In this document: positions 24,331-33,314 of the stretch, piece by piece
Layout: each line of letters begins with the position of its first letter
Numbering within the stretch: the stretch's first letter is position 1
Origin: Brevibacillus aydinogluensis
GTDB taxonomy: Bacteria > Bacillota > Bacilli > Brevibacillales > Brevibacillaceae
Length of the DNA stretch: 64,000 nucleotides
Assembly (NCBI RefSeq): GCF_031954365.1
Contig: NZ_JAUSVZ010000008.1
Strand: one strand, 5' to 3'
The notes under the pieces: generated by a model
What the model saw: only the letters and a program-made list of their open reading frames with translations
Databases searched by the model: none
Told to the model about the DNA's origin: nothing
Translations under genes and position numbers: made by a program

Positions 24331-24360
24331 TTGACAAGGTATGAATTGGTTTAGTACACT
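24331..24360 (+). promoter_or_regulatory. purA promoter
   Basis: TTGACA (24331-24336), 18-base spacer, TACACT (24355-24360). Consensus -35, weaker -10. Directly follows the PurR operator. Confidence 0.6.
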
Positions 24361-24413
24361 TAGGGTGTTTCAGGCCCAATCAAGGATATGACGAATGCAG
24401 GAGGTGTTTTTCG

Positions 24414-25700
24414 ATGTCAACGGTCGTTGTCGTCGGAACCCAGTGGGGCGATGAAGGTAAAGGAAAGATTACAGACTATCTGGCAGAAAGCGCAGAGGTC
24501 GTGGCCCGTTACCAAGGGGGTAACAATGCGGGGCACACGATTATTTTTGATGGAAACAAGTATAAGCTGCATTTGATTCCTTCCGGGATTTTCTATAAAG
24601 ATAAAATTTGCGTGATCGGCAACGGGATGGTGATCGATCCGAAGGCGCTGGTGGCGGAGCTGGATTACCTGCACGGTTTCGGGTTCTCCACGAAAAACCT
24701 GAAAATCAGCGACCGCGCGCACGTCATCATGCCGTACCACATCAAGCTGGACAGCGTGGAAGAAGAGAGCCGCGGCCAAAACAAGATTGGCACCACGCGC
24801 AAGGGAATCGGTCCGGCGTACATGGACAAGGCGGCGAGAATCGGCATTCGCATCGCCGATCTCCTGGACAAGGATGAGTTTGCGCGCAAACTGGAGCGCA
24901 ATTTGGCCGAGAAGAACCGCCTGCTGGAGAAAATGTACAATACCAGCGGCTTTGACCTGAACGAAATACTGGAAGAGTACCTGGGGTATGCGGAGATCAT
25001 CCGTCCGTACGTCACCGATACCTCCGTGGTGCTGAACGACGCGATCGACCGCGGCAACCGCGTATTGTTTGAAGGCGCGCAAGGGGTACTTCTGGACATC
25101 GATCAGGGCACCTATCCGTACGTCACCTCCTCCAACCCGATTGCCGGCGGGGTCACGATCGGTTCCGGCGTCGGTCCGACCAAGATCAACCAGGTGATTG
25201 GTGTCGCCAAAGCCTATACCACCCGCGTAGGTGACGGCCCGTTCCTGACCGAGCTGACCGACGCAACCGGCGACTATATTCGCGAAGCGGGATTCGAGTA
25301 CGGCACAACCACCGGACGTCCGCGCCGCGTCGGCTGGTTTGACAGCGTGGTAGTCCGCCATGCCCGCCGCGTCAGCGGGATCACCGGACTGGCCGTGACC
25401 AAGCTGGATACGCTCACCGGCATCGACACCCTGCGCATCTGCACGGCGTACGAGTACAACGGGCAAATTATCGAGTCGTTCCCGGCAAGTCTGAATATGC
25501 TGGCCAAATGCAAACCGATCTACGAAGAGCTGCCGGGGTGGAAGGAAGACATTACCGGAGTGCGCAGTCTCAACGATCTGCCGGAAAATGCCCGCCACTA
25601 CGTGGAGCGCATCACCCAGCTCACCGGCATTCCGCTCTCCATTTTCTCCGTGGGTCCTGACCGCGAACAGACCGTGGTTGTCCGCGGCATCTACGGATAA
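24414..25700 (+). CDS. purA: Adenylosuccinate synthetase
   Basis: A 428-residue enzyme that joins IMP and aspartate with GTP hydrolysis, the first committed step to AMP. GTQWGDEGKGK (residues 8-18) is the P-loop with catalytic Asp, followed by NNAGHT, and the C-terminal VTKLDTLTGIDTLRIC and SVGPDREQT segments are conserved. ATG 24414 has GGAGGTG upstream. Monocistronic between two terminators, under the PurR operator. Confidence 0.97.
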   Translation: MSTVVVVGTQWGDEGKGKITDYLAESAEVVARYQGGNNAGHTIIFDGNKYKLHLIPSGIFYKDKICVIGNGMVIDPKALVAELDYLHGFGFSTKNLKISDRAHVIMPYHIKLDSVEEESRGQNKIGTTRKGIGPAYMDKAARIGIRIADLLDKDEFARKLERNLAEKNRLLEKMYNTSGFDLNEILEEYLGYAEIIRPYVTDTSVVLNDAIDRGNRVLFEGAQGVLLDIDQGTYPYVTSSNPIAGGVTIGSGVGPTKINQVIGVAKAYTTRVGDGPFLTELTDATGDYIREAGFEYGTTTGRPRRVGWFDSVVVRHARRVSGITGLAVTKLDTLTGIDTLRICTAYEYNGQIIESFPASLNMLAKCKPIYEELPGWKEDITGVRSLNDLPENARHYVERITQLTGIPLSIFSVGPDREQTVVVRGIYG

Positions 25701-25729
25701 TCAATTTTGTATCAGGCAAATTGCATACG

Positions 25730-25757
25730 AAAAAGCTGCCGTTTCGGGCAGCTTTTT
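25730..25757 (+). terminator. Terminator after purA
   Basis: AAAAAGCTGCC, loop GTTTC, GGGCAGCTTTTTT: a perfect GC-rich stem with flanking A and T runs. Confidence 0.9.
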
Positions 25758-26010
25758 TATTTTCATTTGTCACCTGATATTTCTGTGACCGGTTTCGCAG
25801 TGCGGAGGAAGGGATTTTGCCCCCGTTTGACCAAAACGTCCTGGTCTGTTTGTCCCATTCAGGTCGGAAAGAAGGAGCACTCTTGTCCTGTCGTCTTCGT
25901 TTGTGCCCAGGAGGATAAGCAGGGGAAAATTTTTTTGTGGCGGACAGACACAAACCGACTTTGTCTGGGCATATGGTATGGCATACCAAGGGAAAAATGA
26001 GGTGGTCGCG
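25758..26010. other. Intergenic stretch between purA terminator and the Sm-like gene
   Basis: No gene recognised. It contains one perfect palindrome, GGTATG-G-CATACC at 25975-25987, about 11 bases before the ribosome site of the next gene, which could be an operator, and an A/T-rich run at 25926-25937. No convincing -35/-10 pair could be fixed. Confidence 0.4.
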
Positions 26011-26217
26011 ATGATGGGATTTGATCAAAAGGCAATGAAACTCCTGGGCAAGAACGTCCAGGTGAAAATGTTCAACGGCTGCGTCATCAAAGGAACCATG
26101 ACTCATTTTGACAACGGGTATCTCTGCTTCATCACCACATACAAACAGCGGGATGAAGGGAAAACGACGATTCGCCGCCTGGCGCTGAAGGACATCACGT
26201 CGATGGTCGAGGTGTGA
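26011..26217 (+). CDS. Small Sm/Hfq-like fold protein, unknown function
   Basis: A 68-residue protein. LLGKNVQVKMFNGCVIKGTM followed by THFDNGYLCFIT fits the Sm1 pattern (h-G-x-x-V-x-V-x-x-x-x-G-x-x-h-x-G-x-h-x-x-h-D-x-x), and IRRLALKDITSMVEV resembles the short Sm2 segment with its basic residue and final strand. Hfq itself usually carries QDxFLN and YKHA motifs, which are absent. The start at 26011 follows GAGGTGGTC; longer upstream starts lack ribosome sites. RNA binding is inferred only. Confidence 0.65.
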   Translation: MMGFDQKAMKLLGKNVQVKMFNGCVIKGTMTHFDNGYLCFITTYKQRDEGKTTIRRLALKDITSMVEV

Positions 26218-26240
26218 CGTCCCGATGCGTATAAACATAC

Positions 26241-26275
26241 AGCCACCTGCCCAATGAGAGGGAAGGTGGCTTCAT
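26241..26275. terminator. Shared hairpin between convergent genes
   Basis: AGCCACCT (26241-26248) pairs with AGGTGGCT (26264-26271). The T-run is weak on both strands, but the position between two convergent genes suits a terminator. Confidence 0.55.
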
Positions 26276-26288
26276 TTGCGTTATACGG

Positions 26289-26660
26289 CTAGACCATGCC
26301 GCCGCAGGCGCGGATGATGTCGGTCGCTTCGTCGCCCCGTTCTTCCGGCACGACAGCAGTGAGCAGGATGCTGGCTTCCAGATCGTCGTCGCCGCGGTCG
26401 GCCATACCGCTCGCATCCGGGTTGGCCGCTGCCAGAATGCTGGCGTCACGGCCGCTGGGAAAATCGCCTGCCATGGTCATCTTTGCCAGACTGGGGATTT
26501 CTCCGGTAATCGGATTGAGAACGTTTTCCACGCCATCGCCGGGAAACTGACCGATCCTGTCGATCTGAACGATGTCGAAACCAGCCTGACGAAGTTTGTC
26601 GCGTGCCTGAACAGCCGCTTCCTCGGTCTTGAAACCGGCCAAAATGTTGCGTTCCTTCAC
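26289..26660 (-). CDS. YflT-like general stress protein
   Basis: A 123-residue protein. The N-terminal ERNILAGFKTEEAAVQARDKLRQAGFDIVQ is a ferredoxin-like strand-helix unit of the YflT/GsiB-neighbour stress family (quoted in part). The C-terminal half (LEASILLTAVVPEERGDEATDIIRACGG) repeats a similar unit. Several Bacilli keep such proteins as general stress or spore-associated factors; the precise role is unknown. GTG start at 26660 has AGAGGAG 8 bases upstream on the minus strand; a TTG at 26678 in frame is unlikely. Confidence 0.65.
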   Translation of the reverse strand: MKERNILAGFKTEEAAVQARDKLRQAGFDIVQIDRIGQFPGDGVENVLNPITGEIPSLAKMTMAGDFPSGRDASILAAANPDASGMADRGDDDLEASILLTAVVPEERGDEATDIIRACGGMV

Positions 26661-26758
26661 GTGTGCTGCTCCTCTCAACGTTTTCTAAGTGAGCACTGCC
26701 GCTCTGGTATCCATATGATTCCTGTTAGTCGGTGCGTTTATTCGACAATATTTTACAC

Positions 26759-26788
26759 TTGATGTTGTCGTTATTTTTGTGGTAAAGT
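26759..26788 (+). promoter_or_regulatory. Possible promoter of the M23 peptidase gene
   Basis: TTGATG (26759-26764), 18-base spacer, TAAAGT (26783-26788) with an extended TGG before the -10. It leaves an untranslated leader of roughly 130 bases in which I recognise no riboswitch. Confidence 0.4.
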
Positions 26789-26928
26789 CGACATAGTTGG
26801 TTTCTTTAGGCAATTTGACAGGCAACTGGAAACATGAGGATAGGCTTTTTGACCTGGTCGGTATTTTTCAAATATTCGGCAAGTACCGGTGCTTGGAAAA
26901 GCTGCACTGTTTTCAGGAGGGACAAGGT

Positions 26929-28425
26929 ATGCAATGGGCCGAATGGAAGGCCAAGCTGCTGAAGCGGATGAGCGGCCTCATCCAGAACGGCAGTAAACTG
27001 GCAAAGAGCGCGGCGACACGCACAAACGCGTATCTCCGCACCCATAAAAAGCAAACCCTGTCCATCGCGGCAGGATTGCTCCTTACAACTACAATTGGAT
27101 TATCAGCCTACGGTTACTATACGAGCAACGTCATCACGCTCTATCACGTGAGTGTAGACGGACAGGAAATCGGCGTGGTGAACAGTCCGGACGTGGTGAA
27201 CAACTGGCTCAAGGCCAAGCTGGCGGAAGAAGAGGACAAGCATGGCCTGAACCTAAAACTTTCCAATTACATAACGTTTACGGAAGAAAAGGTATTCAAA
27301 GGCACATACGACAATGCCGCGGCGATTGAGAAACTGGCCGATGTTGCCGGCGTCCAGGTGGAAGCGGTCAAGCTGGTCGTTGACGGCAAAGTGGTCGGCT
27401 ACGCCGCTGATCGCGAATCGGCGGAGGAAGCGCTGGCCAAGGTGAAGGAAAAGTTCTCCGGCATTCCCGCCTTGAGAGGAAAGCAAGCGATGGTTGCGGC
27501 CGCGTCCATGCCGTTGGCGGCGCCTGAAAAGGTCAAGGAAGTGACGTTCAAGGAAGACGTGAAGCTGGAAAGCGACTCGGTGGCGGCGGCGCAGGTGCTT
27601 CCGGTGGACGAGCTGGAAGTACTGCTCTCCAAAGGCACGTTGAAAACCGTCACCCATACCGTTGTGCCGGGTGATTGCATCGGCTGCATCGCGCAGAAGT
27701 ACGGCATCACTTCCAAGGACATTTACGCCAACAACCCGGGGATTACGGAAGACACCGTGCTCCAGTTGGGGCAAAAGATCAACGTGACAGCACTCCGTCC
27801 CCTGGTCACCGTACAGGTAAAGGAGGAAGTCTCGCAAAAAGAGGCGATCCCCTTCACTACGCAGATCAAAAACAACGACAAGCTGCCCAAAGGGGAAACC
27901 AGAGTGGTCCAGGCAGGACGCGACGGCAGCAAGCTGGTCAGCTACGAAGTGATCAAGGAGAACGGACAGGTGGTTAACCGCAGGGTGCTCAACCAGCAGG
28001 TGCTGGTCCAGCCCGTGGCCAAAATTGTGGAACGGGGCACCAAGGTGATACCGTCACGTGGGACAGGCCGTTTTACCTGGCCGGCCAGAGGCCGTATCAG
28101 CAGCGGCTTTGGCATGCGCTGGGGCAAACTGCACAAAGGTATCGACATCGCAGGTTCCGGTACGATCCGGGCGGCCGACAACGGCCGAGTCGTATTTGCC
28201 GGATGGGATGGCGATTACGGCAAATGCATTCTGATCGACCACGGAAACGGGATGAAGACCCGCTACGGCCACTTGAGCTCCATCAGTGTAAAGGTGGGCC
28301 AAGTGGTAGAACAGGGCAAAGCGATCGGCGTTATGGGCTCTACCGGAGATTCCACCGGGGTACACCTCCATTTCGAGGTGATAAAAGGTGGACAAGTTCA
28401 AAACCCGTTGCGTTTCCTGAATTAG
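26929..28425 (+). CDS. Membrane-anchored M23 peptidase with LysM and G5 domains
   Basis: A 498-residue cell-wall protein. A transmembrane anchor at about 43-63 (TLSIAAGLLLTTTIGLSAYG), an extracellular region, a LysM domain (VTHTVVPGDCIGCIAQKYGI ... QLGQKINV), a G5-like domain (VQVKEEVSQKEAIPFTTQIK; QAGRDGSKLVSYEV) and a C-terminal M23 domain with SGFGMRWGKLHKGIDIA and GVHLHFEV supplying the zinc ligands. It should cleave peptidoglycan cross-links. ATG 26929 follows CAGGAGGG. It stands directly upstream of walRK, which controls such enzymes. The LysM has an unusual Cys pair. Confidence 0.9.
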   Translation: MQWAEWKAKLLKRMSGLIQNGSKLAKSAATRTNAYLRTHKKQTLSIAAGLLLTTTIGLSAYGYYTSNVITLYHVSVDGQEIGVVNSPDVVNNWLKAKLAEEEDKHGLNLKLSNYITFTEEKVFKGTYDNAAAIEKLADVAGVQVEAVKLVVDGKVVGYAADRESAEEALAKVKEKFSGIPALRGKQAMVAAASMPLAAPEKVKEVTFKEDVKLESDSVAAAQVLPVDELEVLLSKGTLKTVTHTVVPGDCIGCIAQKYGITSKDIYANNPGITEDTVLQLGQKINVTALRPLVTVQVKEEVSQKEAIPFTTQIKNNDKLPKGETRVVQAGRDGSKLVSYEVIKENGQVVNRRVLNQQVLVQPVAKIVERGTKVIPSRGTGRFTWPARGRISSGFGMRWGKLHKGIDIAGSGTIRAADNGRVVFAGWDGDYGKCILIDHGNGMKTRYGHLSSISVKVGQVVEQGKAIGVMGSTGDSTGVHLHFEVIKGGQVQNPLRFLN

Positions 28426-28437
28426 CACATCCATTGC

Positions 28438-28478
28438 AAAAAAGGGCGTTCCTCCGAAAATGGAGGAGCCCTTTTCTT
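28438..28478 (+). terminator. Terminator after the M23 peptidase gene
   Basis: AAAAAAGGGC-GTT-CCTCC, loop GAAAAT, GGAGG-A-GCCCTTTT: interrupted GC-rich stem with a T-run. Confidence 0.85.
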
Positions 28479-28585
28479 GTTGTGAAGGGGCATCCGTAAA
28501 CAGCGGGTGACAACGATTACCAGGCGCTTGTGGAGGAAAAACGCGAGATCGAGTGGAATCCAATAGAAAGAAGGGGGGAGCGGAA

Positions 28586-29293
28586 ATGGCAAAACTCCTG
28601 GTTGTGGACGATGAAAAACCGATTGCCGATATATTGAAGTTTACGTTTGAAAAAGAAGGTTATCAGGTGGTCTGCGCCTATGACGGCGAAGAAGCGCTGT
28701 TGCAGGTGGAAAACGAAAAGCCGGACCTGATCCTTTTGGATGTGATGCTCCCCGGCCGGGACGGGATGGACGTCTGCAGGGTGGTGCGGCAAACCTGCGA
28801 CGTGCCAATTATCATGCTCACGGCCAAAGATTCAGAGCTGGACAAGGTGCTGGGATTGGAGCTGGGGGCGGACGATTACGTGACCAAGCCGTTCAGCGCG
28901 CGGGAACTGGTCGCCCGCGTCAAGGCCCACCTCCGCCGGCAGAAACCAAAAAACGAGGAGCAGGAAATCCGCCAGATCCGCGTGCACGAGCTGGAGATCG
29001 ACCTGTATTCGTACACGGTGGAGAAGGCAGGAGAGCCGCTGGACCTGACGCATCGCGAGTTCGAACTGCTCGCATACCTGGCGCGCCATCAGGGACAGGT
29101 CTTGACGAGGGAGCACCTGCTGCAGTCGGTATGGGGATTTGACTACTTTGGCGATGTGCGCACCGTCGACGTGACGATTCGCCGGCTGCGCGAAAAAATT
29201 GAGGACGATCCCAGCCAACCGAAGTACATCATTACGCGGCGCGGTCTGGGGTACACCATGCGCAATCCGGGTCTGGGAGGAACGGCCGGATGA
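28586..29293 (+). CDS. walR: Response regulator WalR (YycF)
   Basis: A 235-residue OmpR-family regulator, essential for cell-wall homeostasis in Bacilli. Receiver domain 1-118 with phospho-acceptor D52 (LILLDVMLPGRDG), acidic pair D8-D9, and K101 (VTKPFS). Winged-helix DNA-binding domain about 135-228, including RTVDVTIRRLREKIED and YIITRRGLGY. ATG 28586 has AAGGGGGGAG upstream; the in-frame ATG at 28553 has none. First gene of walRKHIJ, each overlapping or close to the next. Confidence 0.96.
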   Translation: MAKLLVVDDEKPIADILKFTFEKEGYQVVCAYDGEEALLQVENEKPDLILLDVMLPGRDGMDVCRVVRQTCDVPIIMLTAKDSELDKVLGLELGADDYVTKPFSARELVARVKAHLRRQKPKNEEQEIRQIRVHELEIDLYSYTVEKAGEPLDLTHREFELLAYLARHQGQVLTREHLLQSVWGFDYFGDVRTVDVTIRRLREKIEDDPSQPKYIITRRGLGYTMRNPGLGGTAG

Positions 29294-31119
29294 GACCGCT
29301 CCGGCTGTTTACCACGGTCCAGTGGAAAGTGGTCGTCATCTACATGCTGTTGATCTTGATGGCCATGCAGTTTATCGGCGCCTATTTTGCGCGGCAAGTG
29401 GAGAGCTACTACCTCAACAACTTCTCGGAGACGGTAAATGCCCAGGCCAGTTTGCTGGCCACCCATCTGGAGGGCTACCTGCGCCCGCGCGACGCCAAGG
29501 AACAAAGCGCCGAAGAAGTCAGGCAGGGCATCGACAATTTGATCAACAACCTGGTGAAACTGAACGGAACCAACGTCCAGGTCATCGACTCCAGCGGCAC
29601 GGTGATCAGCACGACGGAAGACAAGCGCATCCTCGGTCGGCGCACGTCCCAGCCGGAAGTGACGATCGCGCTGTTGGGCACGCGCAGCGAGTCGATGCGG
29701 ATCGACCCGCGGACCGGAGACCGGGTAAAGATGCTGGTGCTTCCGGTCAAGGGAGACAACATCGTGTACGGGGCCGTGTACATGGTCGCTTCCATGGAAG
29801 GCACGTACATGACGATTCGCAAGATGAACGGGATTCTCGCCTCGGGGACGATGATCGCGCTGCTTTTGACGGCCGGATTGGGCGTGGTACTGGCTCGGAC
29901 GATAACGACGCCGGTCAAGGAGATGACTCGCCAGGCGCGAGCCGTCGCGGACGGTGATTTTAACAGAAACGTACGCGTGTACAGTGAAGATGAAATCGGT
30001 CAGCTGGGCATGGCCTTTAACCACATGACCCGGCGGCTGAAGGAGGCCATCCTGCAGCAGGAAGAAGAGCGCGAGAAGCTGGCCAGCATTCTCACCAACA
30101 TGTCAGACGGTGTGATCGCGGCCAACAGGGATGGGCAGATCATTCTGCTAAACCGATCGGCCGAAGAAATGCTGCAGGTGACGATGAACGAGTGCGTGCA
30201 AAAAGGGACGACCCTGCACAACCTTCTGCGGCTGCCGCCGGAGGAAGAGATGCCGCTGTACGCTCAAAACGAACCGCTGTTTATTGAGATGGTGCTGCCC
30301 AACAAGGATGTGCTGATTCTGCGCGTGACGTTTACCCCGCTGCAGCATGACAGCGGCAAAAAGGGCGGGATTATCGCCGTGCTGCAGGACGTGACCGAAC
30401 AGCAGCGGTTGGAGCAGCAGCGCCGGGAATTTGTGGCCAACGTGTCGCACGAACTGCGCACGCCGTTGACCACGATCAAAAGCTACGTGGAAGCGCTCTT
30501 GGACGGAGCGGTCGAGGAGCCGGAGCTGTCCAACCGCTTTTTGCGGGTCACGATGTCGGAGACGGAACGGATGATCCGGCTCGTCAACGATTTGCTTCAG
30601 CTTTCCCGCTTTGATTCGCAGGGCGTCCGTCTGCACTGCAAGGATGTGGATGCCAACCAACTGCTGCGCTACGCGGTGGACCGTATTTCCCTGTTTGGCG
30701 AGCAGCAGGGTGTGCAGCTCAGCCTGGACATCCAGGAAACGCTGCCCGAGGTATACATCGACAAGGACGCGATCAATCAGGTGCTGGACAACCTGCTGTC
30801 CAATGCGATCAAGTACACGCCCGCAGGCGGCTCGGTGGTGCTGCGGGCATACGCCAACCGGCATCAAAAACGGGTGTACATCTCAATCGCTGACACCGGC
30901 ATCGGCATTCCCAGCCGGGATTTGAAGCGCATTTTTGAGCGGTTTTACCGCGTCGACAAGGCGCGTTCGCGCGGACAGGGCGGAACCGGGCTCGGCCTTG
31001 CGATCGCCCGCGAACTGGTGCAGGCGCACGGAGCTGAGATTGAGATAACGAGCGAGTTGAATCAAGGAACCACGGTGACGTTCTGGGTGCCATATGCCAA
31101 AGGGGGGAAGGCGGGATGA
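29290..31119 (+). CDS. walK: Sensor histidine kinase WalK (YycG)
   Basis: A 609-residue kinase. Two transmembrane segments (about 13-33 and 184-203) flank an extracellular sensor loop. HAMP 201-255, PAS 262-375, HisKA with SHELRTPLTTIKSYVEALLDG and phospho-acceptor H387, and a HATPase domain with NLLSNAIKYT (N box), DTGIGI and GTGLGLAIARELVQAHG. Length and order are those of WalK in Bacilli. Starts at an ATGA overlap with walR and ends in one with walH. YycH and YycI, next, modulate it at the membrane. Confidence 0.96.
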   Translation: MRPLRLFTTVQWKVVVIYMLLILMAMQFIGAYFARQVESYYLNNFSETVNAQASLLATHLEGYLRPRDAKEQSAEEVRQGIDNLINNLVKLNGTNVQVIDSSGTVISTTEDKRILGRRTSQPEVTIALLGTRSESMRIDPRTGDRVKMLVLPVKGDNIVYGAVYMVASMEGTYMTIRKMNGILASGTMIALLLTAGLGVVLARTITTPVKEMTRQARAVADGDFNRNVRVYSEDEIGQLGMAFNHMTRRLKEAILQQEEEREKLASILTNMSDGVIAANRDGQIILLNRSAEEMLQVTMNECVQKGTTLHNLLRLPPEEEMPLYAQNEPLFIEMVLPNKDVLILRVTFTPLQHDSGKKGGIIAVLQDVTEQQRLEQQRREFVANVSHELRTPLTTIKSYVEALLDGAVEEPELSNRFLRVTMSETERMIRLVNDLLQLSRFDSQGVRLHCKDVDANQLLRYAVDRISLFGEQQGVQLSLDIQETLPEVYIDKDAINQVLDNLLSNAIKYTPAGGSVVLRAYANRHQKRVYISIADTGIGIPSRDLKRIFERFYRVDKARSRGQGGTGLGLAIARELVQAHGAEIEITSELNQGTTVTFWVPYAKGGKAG

Positions 31120-32498
31120 AAAAGTGGAAGGAACCCGCCAAAACCGTGCTGCTCAACCTCCTGGTGCTGACCAGCTTTTGTTTGACCGCGCTGTTGTGGA
31201 GCAATCAGCCCAAGTTACAATTTATCGAGCCGGCCCAGTACAAGGAGTCAAAGCCGGTCCGGGAAAAACAATTGGAAGAGCTGGTGACGCCGGAGTCAGT
31301 CATTTTCCACTACGGGCAGAACCGGCACACAAAGGCGAACGCGACGGACGGGCAGTATCGCATCATCGTTCAAATGGAAATGCCCAAGTGGATCTTCCTC
31401 GACTTCGCTTCGTATCCACTCACGGCAGACAAATGGGGCACAATTGCCCGGGAAAAGCAGGGCGTGGAGATTCGCTTTCGAAGCAGCGTTCCCATGTCCG
31501 TCGTAGGCCGTTTGGTGACGATCCGCGATGAGAACGAAACCAGGCTGAAAAGCATCGACCGTTTGTGGCTGTATTACGAGGAACTGGAAGATGTCGTGTA
31601 CGCCCTGTTCATTTCCACGGAAGAAGAGCGGGTGATGCGGGCGCGCACGTCAATCAGTCCCAAGGATTTGCGCCAGTCTTACCTGCCGACCGGCAACGCG
31701 ATGCCGGAACAGATCATGAAAATGGTCGGGCCGCCGCGCAACTTGCCTGCGGTGGAGCAGCAATATGCTCTCGGTGACATGTACTATCTGCCCAAAAACC
31801 GGACGAGGATGCAGGCGTTTCGCTACAGCTACCATACGTTGACCAACGACCAGCTGATTGACGCCTACTTCCTCGACCGGACGCTGGTCCGCCAAATCAT
31901 GGAGCGGGACAAAACACTGATTTTTACCGACGGCAGCCGCTCGATCCAGCTGCGTTCCGAACAGCAGGCAATCACCTTTACCGACCCTGTCTTTCAACCG
32001 AGCGATCAGGAACTGTCGGATGAGGAAAAGGTCAAAGGGGCGGTTTCATTTATCAACAAACACGTGGGCTGGACAGGCGACTTTCACTTCGAGACAATCA
32101 AAAGGAGCTACAACGAAAAAGACGTGATCACGTTCCGGCAGTACGTCGGCGCCTATCCGCTGGTCAGTCAGGACGGTTATCCAATCGACGTGATCCGCAT
32201 CACCTCGGAGGCGGGGCAGGTGGTGACGCTGGATCGTTCGCTGCTCGGCCTGGAGCGCTACATCGACAACCACGAGTGGATTGTGATGTCCGGACCGGAG
32301 ATGTTTCAGTATATCCGCGACAAACAGCTGGCGGATACCGAACAGATTACCAACGCGTACCTGGCGTACGAGACCCGAACGACTCCCGATTACGTCGAAT
32401 TGACGCCAGTCTGGGTCGTGGAGATCGCCAATCGGGCCAATCTGTACATTCCCGCCCGGGTGCAGCGGGGAGGAGGACAGGTACATGGATTGGAGTAG
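31116..32498 (+). CDS. walH: WalK regulatory membrane protein WalH (YycH)
   Basis: A 460-residue protein with a single N-terminal membrane helix (VLLNLLVLTSFCLTALLWSN) and a large extracellular region, the YycH layout. YycH and YycI form a complex with WalK and adjust its activity. Conserved elements include KWIFLDFASYPLTADKW and the C-terminal TRTTPDYVELTPVWVVE. Overlaps walK (ATGA) and walI (14 bases). Confidence 0.9.
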   Translation: MKKWKEPAKTVLLNLLVLTSFCLTALLWSNQPKLQFIEPAQYKESKPVREKQLEELVTPESVIFHYGQNRHTKANATDGQYRIIVQMEMPKWIFLDFASYPLTADKWGTIAREKQGVEIRFRSSVPMSVVGRLVTIRDENETRLKSIDRLWLYYEELEDVVYALFISTEEERVMRARTSISPKDLRQSYLPTGNAMPEQIMKMVGPPRNLPAVEQQYALGDMYYLPKNRTRMQAFRYSYHTLTNDQLIDAYFLDRTLVRQIMERDKTLIFTDGSRSIQLRSEQQAITFTDPVFQPSDQELSDEEKVKGAVSFINKHVGWTGDFHFETIKRSYNEKDVITFRQYVGAYPLVSQDGYPIDVIRITSEAGQVVTLDRSLLGLERYIDNHEWIVMSGPEMFQYIRDKQLADTEQITNAYLAYETRTTPDYVELTPVWVVEIANRANLYIPARVQRGGGQVHGLE

Positions 32499-33261
32499 AG
32501 CCAAAACCATTTTGATTTGGGCCTTTCTTCTCCTCGATCTGTTTCTCGGCTACCAGGTGTACCAGACCCGGTTCAGCCATTGGCAGAGCCCGTTGGCGGT
32601 GCAGGCGGACAGATGGGACATCGAGATGTATCTGAATCAGCAAAATATCTCGCTGGAAGCGGACGTGCCGCAGGAGACGCCGGCGATGACATATCTTAAC
32701 GCAGAGTACGCTGGCATCAATGCAATCGGTTTGCAGGAAATACCTGGGATACAGGTGACGATGGAAAAAATGGCGCTGGCTGCTCGTCTGGACCCGCCGC
32801 TGCAGATCCGCGGACAGTTCACGCCGGGCGAGTTGCTGCGTCAGCTCGGCCCGCGCATGCTGTACGCCGACCAATACACGGCCGATCTGTATCAATCAAG
32901 CCAGGGACGGCTGTTGTACTGGCAGACCTACAAGAAGCTGCCGCTCTTTGTGGCTCCGTTGGAAATCTACCTGGAGGACGGCGCGGTCCTCGGGTACCGG
33001 CAAACTTACTTAAACCTGCGCAGCCAGGGGGCGTCCCGGCAGGTCATATCGCCGTACACAGCCATCCGCTCACTGGTGGACAAGCGGATCATTACCCCGG
33101 GTGAGCGGATCGAGAGCGTCCGTCTTGGATACTACGGTTCGTACGATGCGGACGTCCAGGTGCTCGCCCCGGTGTGGCGCATCATCCACGACGGCAAGCA
33201 GCATTTTGTCAATGCGTTTACCGGCGCGCTGGAACGGCCGCTGGTGACGTCCAAATCGTGA
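32485..33261 (+). CDS. walI: WalK regulatory membrane protein WalI (YycI)
   Basis: A 258-residue protein: N-terminal membrane helix (TILIWAFLLLDLFLGYQVY) preceded by MDWSRAK, typical of YycI, and an extracellular domain ending PVWRIIHDGKQHFVNAFTG. It partners YycH in controlling WalK. ATG 32485 follows GGAGGACAGG and overlaps walH. Confidence 0.9.
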   Translation: MDWSRAKTILIWAFLLLDLFLGYQVYQTRFSHWQSPLAVQADRWDIEMYLNQQNISLEADVPQETPAMTYLNAEYAGINAIGLQEIPGIQVTMEKMALAARLDPPLQIRGQFTPGELLRQLGPRMLYADQYTADLYQSSQGRLLYWQTYKKLPLFVAPLEIYLEDGAVLGYRQTYLNLRSQGASRQVISPYTAIRSLVDKRIITPGERIESVRLGYYGSYDADVQVLAPVWRIIHDGKQHFVNAFTGALERPLVTSKS

Positions 33262-33314
33262 GTGACAGCTTTTGCATTTTTGCAACGTGACGTGTGAAGG
33301 AAGAGGGATATGCA

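Noticed and set aside
24417..25598. A 393-codon minus-strand frame across purA
   Set aside because: Shadow of purA; the plus-strand protein is complete and conserved throughout.
26679..26928. A possible c-di-AMP (ydaO-type) riboswitch before the M23 peptidase gene
   Set aside because: Such riboswitches often precede wall hydrolases, but none of the conserved core segments is visible in this leader.
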